A DNA stretch of 64,000 nucleotides. It comes from Hericium rajendrae (Eukaryota > Basidiomycota > Agaricomycetes > Russulales > Hericiaceae). Shown here in pieces: positions 57,923 through 64,000 of the stretch (the first letter of the stretch is position 1; every line of letters starts with the position of its first letter). A model generated the notes under the pieces. The model had not been told where the DNA came from. It made no database searches and worked only from the letters and a program-made list of their open reading frames with translations. The DNA lies in assembly GCA_033439255.1 (NCBI GenBank), contig CM065878.1, positions 1,116,001 to 1,180,000 of the forward strand, read 5' to 3'. Both the position numbers and the translations under genes were made by a program.

Positions 57923-60118
57923 TCAGCGCCGCTTGGTCTCGCGCCTATCGTCTCCTGGAGATCGATCTCTCCTTTTCCTGCTCATCATGCGTCAGCCCCA
58001 CAAACCACGAAGCGCAAACGCAGACACCACGCACCTGCCCGCCCGGTCCTCGTGGTCGCCGACCGGGGTCCCGCTGCTTCTGTCCTGCCCCCCGCCGTAG
58101 TCGAGCCCCTCGACCGCAGGCGCATTGTTGTCGCGGTCCTTGTACTTGTTCGCGTTGCGCGGGCCCGTGGGCACGTTCGGCGGCAGCGGCGACGCCGGGC
58201 GGATCGGGACCGTCGCGTGGCCTGGTGCATACCATCAATCAATCATCATATTCTGTGTGTAGGGAATGGTCGGGTACCTCTGCCGCGCCCCGCAAAGCCG
58301 CCGCGCCCCCGCCCCGCATCATGCCCGGCCCCATGCCCCGCCCTCTGAACGCGTTCGGCGTGCCGCCGCCGCGGCTCACTGCGCCCACCGGCACCGGCGT
58401 CGGCGCGACGGGGCCCTCCATGCCCGGATACATCCCCTGCTGCATGGCGTTCGGATCCTACGCACCAGCGCATCAGCCCCGCTCACGACTGCTGCAACCG
58501 GTCTACGCGCACCTGCATCGCATAATCCCCGGGCATGCCCATCGGCGGCATCCCCGGCTGCCCGTACTGCTCCATGCCCTGCTCCGGCGGCGCGCCCTGC
58601 ACCATGCCCGCCTGCGCGCCGCCGTCCATGCCCATCTCGCCGCCCATGCCGACCATCATGGGCCCCATCATCGGCGGCATGCTCATGTCGCCGCCCATCA
58701 TCGGGACGTTCATGCCGGGCATCATCTGCGCGCCGCCGCCGCCCGCCATCATCGCCGTCGCGCCCGCGATGACCATCGTGCGGATCTCGGGCGGCAGCTG
58801 CGCGAGCTGGTCCTCGGGCATGCCCGCGAAGTTCTGCGGCGGTGTTAGTTGTCAGTAGTGCAGTCGGCGATGGGGGAGGGGGTGGGGGACGCACGAGGAC
58901 GTTCGTCTTGAGCATGCTGGAGACGTCGCTGAGCTCGCGCCGCCGGTAGCAGTACGCCTCCCAGCTCAGCTCGTCGAACCCGTAGTTGAACCAGTCGCTG
59001 ATGTCCGCGCCCGGCCGCCGCCACAGCTTCTCGGACATGTTCGCGAGGTCGATGTCCAGTATCGAGCGGCCGTCGACGGTGCCTGGGATGTCGGGGTTTA
59101 TCTGTGGATGCGAGGGCGGCGCTGTGACGGGCGGGAGCGTCGAGGGCTCAGGGCCTTCTTCGATCTTGGGTTGCTCTGGCTGCGTGGGCTCCGCGCTGGG
59201 TCCGGGCGGGAGGGAGGGAGGGGCCGAGACGCTCGGCGGGGCGGACGGGGTTGGGACGGCGGGTTTGGGAGGGGCGCCTCGTTCGCGCGGGGTGTATTCT
59301 GTCGTTAGCGAAGGACCGGCGGCCTGGGGAGCTGGAAAACTACGCTTAGTAACAATCAAAGATCATAGTAGTAGCCAATCCAACCTTTTGTCGGCGTAAA
59401 TGTCGCGGTCGCACTGGGTATCCGTGGTTGCACAGGTCTGCTAGGCCTGTTGAGAGGTTCATTGAGCTCGGACAAGGGAAAAATATGCCATTATATGCAT
59501 TACCTTAGATCGAGAGAGCGAGTCGGGGGCTCCATGATGAACTCAATATCCTGGGCAGACTTCAGAAACAAAAGTCATATTGAAAACCAGACAACATACA
59601 TCTTCACTTTCTTCCTCAATCTCAACTTCCTCCTCCTCTTCCTCTTCTTGTTCCTGTTCTTCCGTCTCCATTTTCGCATCTACTTGCACGACTTCTTCCA
59701 TTACCGCAGCCTCCTGCACAACGACGCCATGATCTGGAGGAATAACACTTCCATTGCGGGACTCGGCCTTGACGTCCAGTGGTGTTAGCGGCGTTATAGG
59801 GCCACTCGACAGTTCTCGTTTTCCAAAAGGTATCCTGGAACATGAATTGAGCTCTTCGCGTCGCCACGGACCTGAACGGCGTAGACTTACTCTGGGACTA
59901 AACGCACACACGCAGGGATGGGAGTGAGCAATACGTTGCATCATATTGTGAAGCATGCGTAGGGTACACGGCGACTACACAACGCCAGAACTATGGAGAG
60001 AGTCTCACCAATCGTCTCCGCCTCGATCGCTGCTACAACTGGCTTGGGCTCCGGCGCTGGGGTGGTTGGGACAGGCTCAGGCTCGGCTGAACCGCCGTAG
60101 AGAAAGTCGTCGTCGTCC
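57923..60118 (-). CDS. FIP1: Pre-mRNA 3'-end processing factor Fip1
   Basis: Fip1 links poly(A) polymerase to the cleavage and polyadenylation factor. The diagnostic conserved block is ILDIDLANMSEKLWRRPGAD followed by ISDWFNYGFDELSWEAYCYR (about 59070-58940). The N-terminus holds DDDDFLYGGSAEPEPVPT (about 60118-60065), then a Glu-rich acidic stretch (EEQEQEEEEEEEVEIEEESE), as expected for the Pap1-binding side. C-terminal to the Fip1 block come NFAGMPEDQLAQLPPEIRTM, a Met/Gly/Pro-rich region, Gly/Arg-rich GAVSRGGGTPNAFRGRG, and RS/RD-like RRDRSPGDDRRETKRR ending at stop 57923. The exon starting at 60118 follows an acceptor (aagcaacag), but the initiator exon further upstream was not found, so the 5' end is open. 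At least six short introns. Confidence 0.88.
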
Positions 60119-60208
60119 CTGTTGCTTATGGTTCAGCGAAAACTCATACTCATTGACTGTTTACACACATGGTTGCAATGGGCAGTTGTCCTGGACTTCC
60201 CTCTCCTT

Positions 60209-61477
60209 CTAAGGTATGTTGGTCGAAACGACAGCGGAAAAACTCGAGCGCGACTCCGAGGCCCGCTGAGCTCGTCTTACAATCTCGCCCACGTGCGTTT
60301 CAAACTCCGACGCCGTTCCGTCGCTGCCTCGGCCTGGCTCGACTTGCAATTCTGCCACTGCCAGGAAACTATGTACGGAATCGTCCTGGCATCGAAAAAC
60401 AAATACATTCCGGGAGCTGAATGTACTATGTTCTATGGTGTATGTAGGAAAAAATCCGACTGCAACTTTCTGACAACGACGTTCGAGAAGCGTCTTTCGT
60501 CGTCGGCCGGCAAGTAAACATCTCATATCCGCAATGAAGAGGTGGTATTGCCATGATGGACATGCTCTATAAGATGAATATTGATTACGGCCCCGATGCC
60601 TCCGACCCGAGGCCTGCTGCTCCTCCAAGCCCTTCTTCAAACCTTCCAACGTCCTCGCCAGCTTCCCTCCACTCGCCTCGCTCAAGATCGCAGCGAGCTG
60701 CGTCGCAGGACTGCTCAGCAGGCCCACGATCTGCGCCCGCAGCGTATCCAGCGTCGGCAGCTGCGCGACCGCCGACACGCCCTCCGCCTTGAACACCCGG
60801 CCCTCGATCAGCGCGCCCATGAGCGTCAGCTCCGGCGTCTGCGTCGGCCGCGTCCGCTTGACGCGTTTGCCGGGGTTGGGCGGGTCTGCGTTCTTCTCGC
60901 GCTCCTTCGCCTTGAGCTCCTCTTCGGTGGGCGGCTTCCGCTTCGGGACCGTGCGGTCCAGCACGCGGAGGATCGCGTTGAGCTGGGGCGGGTTGAGGTG
61001 CGGGAACGATAGGATGGCAAGCCCGCCCTGTACGGTCTTCGCGATGCTCGCGCTCGTCTCCGCGTCGATGGGCGCGAAGTCGCGTAGTGCGACTCCGAAT
61101 AGGGAGGTGCGGATGATGCTGAGGGTGGGGAGCGCGGGGGGTTGCGCAGGGACGGGGATGGGGCCTGGGTTGGCTAGTGACGGGGTGGGCGTAGCATAAC
61201 GTGCAGCAGCGATGGCAATCTCCTTCCTCAGCTTGATGAGATGAGGGACGGAAAACTTGTCGTGCTGGAGGAAGATAAGTGGGGTGTCCTTGCTGGTCTC
61301 GAAGAGTCGGAGGTATTGGTTGTAACGGAACGTCTTCTTCTCCGAGTACAGCCGTGGTACAGGCTTTTGTGGGTAGACCCTCGGAGGCTTCACCGAGACG
61401 ACGTAGGTACGGGCATGTTGTCTCAGGACAGCGATGCAGCTCGCTGGTGGTCGTCGTGCGGACAGCATTGCAGACAT
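60209..61477 (-). CDS. Mitochondrial large-subunit ribosomal protein uL10m
   Basis: ATG 61475-61477 opens a mitochondrial presequence-like N-terminus (MSAMLSARRPPASCIAVLRQ). The uL10m core reads VYPQKPVPRLYSEKKTFRYN, QYLRLFETSKDTPLIFLQHD, VPHLIKLRKEIAIAAARY, IIRTSLFGVALRDFAPIDAE, GLAILSFPHLNPPQLNAILR, LMGALIEGRVFKAEGV, VAQLPTLDTLRAQIVGLLSS and PATQLAAILSEASGG. The core ends near TLEGLKKGLEEQQ (about 60630). The frame stays open to 60209 (422 aa), but the extra 120 residues look unrelated (SGRRHRGRNQYSSYRACPSW). The neighbouring frame stops at 60585 after GLGSEASGP, so a single-base change would give a normal family length of about 297 aa. I therefore expect the true stop to be 60585. No introns are needed in the core. 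Confidence 0.85.
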   Translation of the reverse strand: MSAMLSARRPPASCIAVLRQHARTYVVSVKPPRVYPQKPVPRLYSEKKTFRYNQYLRLFETSKDTPLIFLQHDKFSVPHLIKLRKEIAIAAARYATPTPSLANPGPIPVPAQPPALPTLSIIRTSLFGVALRDFAPIDAETSASIAKTVQGGLAILSFPHLNPPQLNAILRVLDRTVPKRKPPTEEELKAKEREKNADPPNPGKRVKRTRPTQTPELTLMGALIEGRVFKAEGVSAVAQLPTLDTLRAQIVGLLSSPATQLAAILSEASGGKLARTLEGLKKGLEEQQASGRRHRGRNQYSSYRACPSWQYHLFIADMRCLLAGRRRKTLLERRCQKVAVGFFPTYTIEHSTFSSRNVFVFRCQDDSVHSFLAVAELQVEPGRGSDGTASEFETHVGEIVRRAQRASESRSSFSAVVSTNIP

Positions 61478-61630
61478 AAAAATTCAAAGTCCGCCCCGAC
61501 GCGTCCTCCTTTGGCCAGGACGCGCTTCGCACCGGCGCGCATTGGCGCACGCGGCACAGTCACAGTGCTCCCCCACTCTATGGAAGACGTTGGAGGATGA
61601 TTGGGAGATATGACGATGATATATATGCTT

Positions 61631-62681
61631 TCATGTTTGTGGTCTATTGTTGATACAGAACTCCCAAGTACGATCCTCTCCGCCCTCACCCGTCTTGCCC
61701 AAGCCATGCGCACGCTCTCCTTTTGTCATACGATGCTCATAACCCTTCCAATCGCTCCTTCTAAAAGTGAATGACCTCAGCAATGTGTAGTAAGGATTGG
61801 GAGGCTCTTGAATCGATTGAGGCTGTGGTGGGTTCTTTGCAAGTCTCGGTAGGTCCCTACAAGCACATGAGATGCGGATCACTGAAGAAACAGACCAAGA
61901 CGGCATACCACTGAGTATAGGGAGGGACATTCCGCAAGGTTATAAGAATGGTGCCTCTCGCAGAGACGTTCTCAGCAGCATCGTCGCTAGCCATGTCTTC
62001 ATCTTCGTCTTCATCCTTCTTGCGCTTCTTCGGTCGCGACTGTACGACCTGCGGCACAGGGCCCTTCGTCAAGAAGTTGGAGGCAGAGCGTAAGAATCCG
62101 ACAAGGAGAAGCTGATTAGACAGAATATTCCTGTCCTGGTCGGTGATGCCCTTCCCTTATTATACTTCATTCTGTCAATATTCTCAAAGGCGAAGGATAT
62201 AATATTGCTCACCTGCATGAGGGAAATTCCAGACAATTCTGTCGAATTTCTGTCCCTTCAAAGCGGAGCACTTCTCCAATTGCGTCGCATCAACATTGAA
62301 AAGTACATGCACGCCCTTTCCCCTCAGATTCTCAACGCAGTCCTTCGATTCGGGGTATTTGGAATAGCATTCCTCTTCGGAGTCGTACGCAGTTGCGTAT
62401 AAATTTTGATGAGGCAGGTGCTGGAGGACCTCCGGGGGATCCACAGCGAGTGCATGCGCAAACGAGAAATTTCCTTCGCCGATCAGCAAAATCTTGTCTG
62501 TGGGCCGGAAAGGAATAGTCGAGCGCAGAGGCGGCGCCCGCTCCTTCCCCTTGGTACCCTTCGGCTTCTTGCCCTTCTGCTCCGCTACCTCCTCTGCATG
62601 TTGCGCCTGTTTCTTCTTCTTCAGCCGGGACTGCTGCGACGTGAGCGCGGCCTTGAGCGACGATTTCTTGCCCTTGGCCAT
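61631..62681 (-). CDS. BMT5: 25S rRNA (uridine-N3)-methyltransferase, BMT5-like
   Basis: Nucleolar methyltransferase that makes m3U in large-subunit rRNA (DUF2431 family). ATG 62679-62681 opens a Lys-rich N-terminus (MAKGKKSSLKAALTSQQSRL) typical of nucleolar proteins; an upstream in-frame ATG at 62804 is less likely. The SAM-binding motif is DKILLIGEGNFSFAHALAVD, then LYATAYDSEEECYSKYPESK, FNVDATQLEKCSALKGQKFD and RIVWNFPHAG, the family signature. After a GTGAGC intron, GITDQDRNILSNQLLLVGFL continues with LTKGPVPQVVQSRPKKRKKD, an acidic insertion (DEDEDEDM), and ILITLRNVPPYTQW. The last exon has YTLLRSFTFRRSDWKGYEHR and ends TWEFCINNRPQT at 61631. Its stop lies 153 bp from the uL10m ATG (same strand). 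Divergent from RAMP4 across 227 bp. Confidence 0.92.
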
Positions 62682-62908
62682 AGCAGAACGGAACGCAGAT
62701 CTGAGATGCACATTGCAGATCGCGGAGGTGTTTGCGTCTATTGAAATCAGAAGCTTTGGTATACAGCGGCAAACAACCGCCGCGATGCGTGGCAGATCGC
62801 CCATCTGCCACGTTCATTAGCCAGAGCATATTGATCCCGGTCCACCATACTTATATTCGCCTGCCTGCTGTCTGTCACTCCTTATTTCTATACTCGCCCG
62901 CTCGCATT

Positions 62909-63212
62909 ATGGTAACGCACCCATTTTCATGTCGGTCGTTCTTGAATCCTGAGTGCGCATTCCACAGCCTACTGAACACGAAATCCGGGCGAGAAACGCG
63001 CAGTTCGCGAGCAAAGCTCGCGCCGGCAAAAACCCCGTGAACCCTTCCGGAAGGAGAAGCTTGCAAAACAGGCTCCCGTCGGCCTTTGGGCGCTGGGCCT
63101 TATCTTGTTCGTCGTCGTCGGTGGAGGTGAGCCCGTTATGATGTCTGCTTCTCTTAGCACTCTAACGCGTTTTTCAGTTCTCTTCGAGATCATACGACTT
63201 GTTTTCTTGTAG
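62909..63212 (+). CDS. YSY6: RAMP4/YSY6-type ribosome-associated ER membrane protein
   Basis: Tiny tail-anchored ER protein linked to Sec61 and stress response. Exon 1 codes only for the initiator: ATG 62909-62911 is followed directly by intron 62912-62967 (GTAACG...CCACAG). Exon 2 (62968-63126) starts PTEHEIRARNAQFASKARAG. Exon 3 is 63178-63212. The membrane anchor reads APVGLWALGLILFVVVGGVL, then FEIIRLVFL and the stop at 63212. The family hallmark KLAKQAPVG (charged, then hydrophobic) is present. Exons total 197 nt, one short of a multiple of three: between RAGKNP and the KEKLAKQAP stretch (about 63038) one base seems missing. The restored size, about 65 aa, is normal for the family. Divergent partner BMT5 is 227 bp away. 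Confidence 0.85.
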
Positions 63213-63454
63213 GGCACCGCATGGAGGAGTTGTTTCTTCCCGATTCCATAGCTGCATTTGACGGCCGAGGCGGCGTCCGCGCGTCGCGTCGCTGTACTAT
63301 CACTACAAAACGCTGTCGTCGTCGAGGTTTTGGATATTTATTCGCACATTATCTATATGCCAGCATTACAGAACACCACGGCCAGGAAACTACTCGCGGA
63401 CTTCTTCCTCCACCTCCACTTCGACGCCCGAAACACTTACGCTCGCGCTCATGC

Positions 63455-64000
63455 TCATGCTCTGCGTCCCGCTTCCTCCGGCACTCCGTGCCCGTGATGG
63501 TCCAGCAGAGGCACCGGCAGCCGGGTGGTTCGTGCTCTCGACCCTTCCATCGCCTCTCCCTCGAGCTCCTTCTCGTCGACTGTAACGACGTCCATTGCCC
63601 ACACGCGCATTGTGGGCTGCCAAACCATGACAACGTTGTCTTCAGACGTGCTCACAGCGGTCCACGGCTCGCTCTCTCCCGGTGCCCAACAGAAGTCAGT
63701 TCGGACGCGCCGTGTGCCCTACGCAATGCCGTTACGATGAGTTTCAAACAAATGATTATGATTGGAACGTACCGCCGTGAATGAATATGAGCTCCGGTGG
63801 CCCATCTTCCTGCTCATCTGGCGTCTGCTCTTGTCCGATTTGGGCCAAGTCCCAGATGTTGATGCGACGATCACTCGAAGCCGACGCGAATACGGTTGAG
63901 TTGTTTGGCGACCAGGCTAGATGCAAGACCTCGTCGACATGCGACTCGAAGGTGTGCAAGCGCCTGCCTGGTGTTCGGATATCGTGCAAGACGACGGTCT
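63455..64000 (-). CDS. RBBP4/MSI1-type WD40 histone-binding protein (partial)
   Basis: The C-terminal part of an RbAp46/48-like histone chaperone (Msi1, Hat2 class), used by CAF-1, HAT1 and deacetylase complexes. The gene continues beyond 64000. Visible: HDIRTPGRRLHTFESHVDEV, LHLAWSPNNSTVFASASSDR, RINIWDLAQIGQEQTPDEQE, DGPPELIFIHGG, an intron (about 63705-63770), then TDFCWAPGESEPWTAVSTSE, DNVVMVWQPTMRVWAMDVVT and VDEKELEGEAME. EDGPPELIFIHGGHT and SEDN(I/V)VMVWQ are family signatures. The stop is at 63455, after an extension (RLPVPLLDHHGHG) past the usual end. One extra base just after the intron (near 63695, HTARP to TDF) puts the frame off by one. Confidence 0.88.

Noticed and set aside
58225-58848. 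His/Arg-rich plus-strand ORF opposite FIP1
   Set aside because: Antisense shadow of the Met/Gly/Pro-rich FIP1 region.
34700-63212. Programmed -1 ribosomal frameshifting as a shared mechanism
   Set aside because: The genes are unrelated, no common slippery heptamer or downstream structure is seen, some sites need the opposite shift, and the same families need no frameshifting elsewhere.
1-64000. tRNA, rRNA, CRISPR, transposon or LTR-type element
   Set aside because: I looked for cloverleaf and T-loop words, regularly spaced repeats, terminal repeats and transposase, reverse-transcriptase or integrase motifs and found none convincing; short elements or heavily decayed ones could be missed by eye.

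Overview
The window is nuclear DNA from a filamentous basidiomycete, most likely an Agaricomycete (wood-decay or mushroom lineage). Reasons: very dense spliced genes with introns of about 50-60 nt (GTRNGT donors, YAG acceptors), basidiomycete-style F-box, RasGEF, SAM-methyltransferase and two-RRM Mei2-like proteins, and GC-rich coding sequence. The species cannot be named from sequence alone. I saw no rRNA, tRNA, CRISPR array or recognisable transposon or viral element.

Layout. 0.25-2.56 kb: a GC-rich gene of unknown function. 2.6-8.3 kb: a gene-poor stretch holding several families of decayed tandem repeats, a weak ORF pair and a fragment related to the next F-box gene. 8.7-10.3 kb: F-box gene. 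12.1-13.8 kb: lineage-specific protein with a homeodomain-like helix-turn-helix stretch. 14.1-19.0 kb: SKI2 helicase. 20.4-22.0 kb: SAM methyltransferase. 23.2-24.5 kb: IST1 (ESCRT-III). 25.7-28.3 kb: SH3-RasGEF of the Cdc25 type. 28.8-29.8 kb: Rab5/Vps21. 30.2-33.1 kb: Mei2-like RNA-binding protein. 33.6-34.2 kb: LAMTOR2/roadblock-like protein. 34.7-36.2 kb: COQ1. 36.6-38.7 kb: calnexin. 38.9-42.6 kb: SNU114. 42.9-43.4 kb: prefoldin 1. 43.8-46.2 kb: TPR protein. 46.9-52.1 kb: three tandem quinone oxidoreductases, the middle one dead. 52.4-54.6 kb: TBC Rab-GAP. 55.5-57.7 kb: a 69-aa ORF and an ING-type PHD protein. 57.9-60.1 kb: FIP1. 60.2-61.5 kb: mitochondrial ribosomal protein uL10m. 61.6-62.7 kb: BMT5. 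62.9-63.2 kb: RAMP4/YSY6. 63.5 kb to the edge: an RBBP4/MSI1-type WD40 protein, 5' part outside the window.

Most genes are housekeeping. Several fall into shared themes, though neighbours look like ordinary gene order rather than a pathway cluster: endosomal traffic (IST1, Rab5, TBC Rab-GAP, LAMTOR2-like), RNA metabolism (SKI2, Mei2-like, SNU114, FIP1, BMT5), chromatin (ING, RBBP4-like) and mitochondria (COQ1, uL10m). The tandem oxidoreductase cluster is the clearest recent gene-family expansion. Several gene pairs are divergent across short shared promoters (Rab5/Mei2-like, SNU114/prefoldin 1, BMT5/RAMP4).

A striking global feature is that at least nine otherwise conserved genes change reading frame by a single base inside exons, and most of these changes correspond to one missing base. 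I read this as uncorrected single-base deletions in the sequence rather than biology, but some could be real. No convincing undescribed system was found; the best leads are listed as findings.
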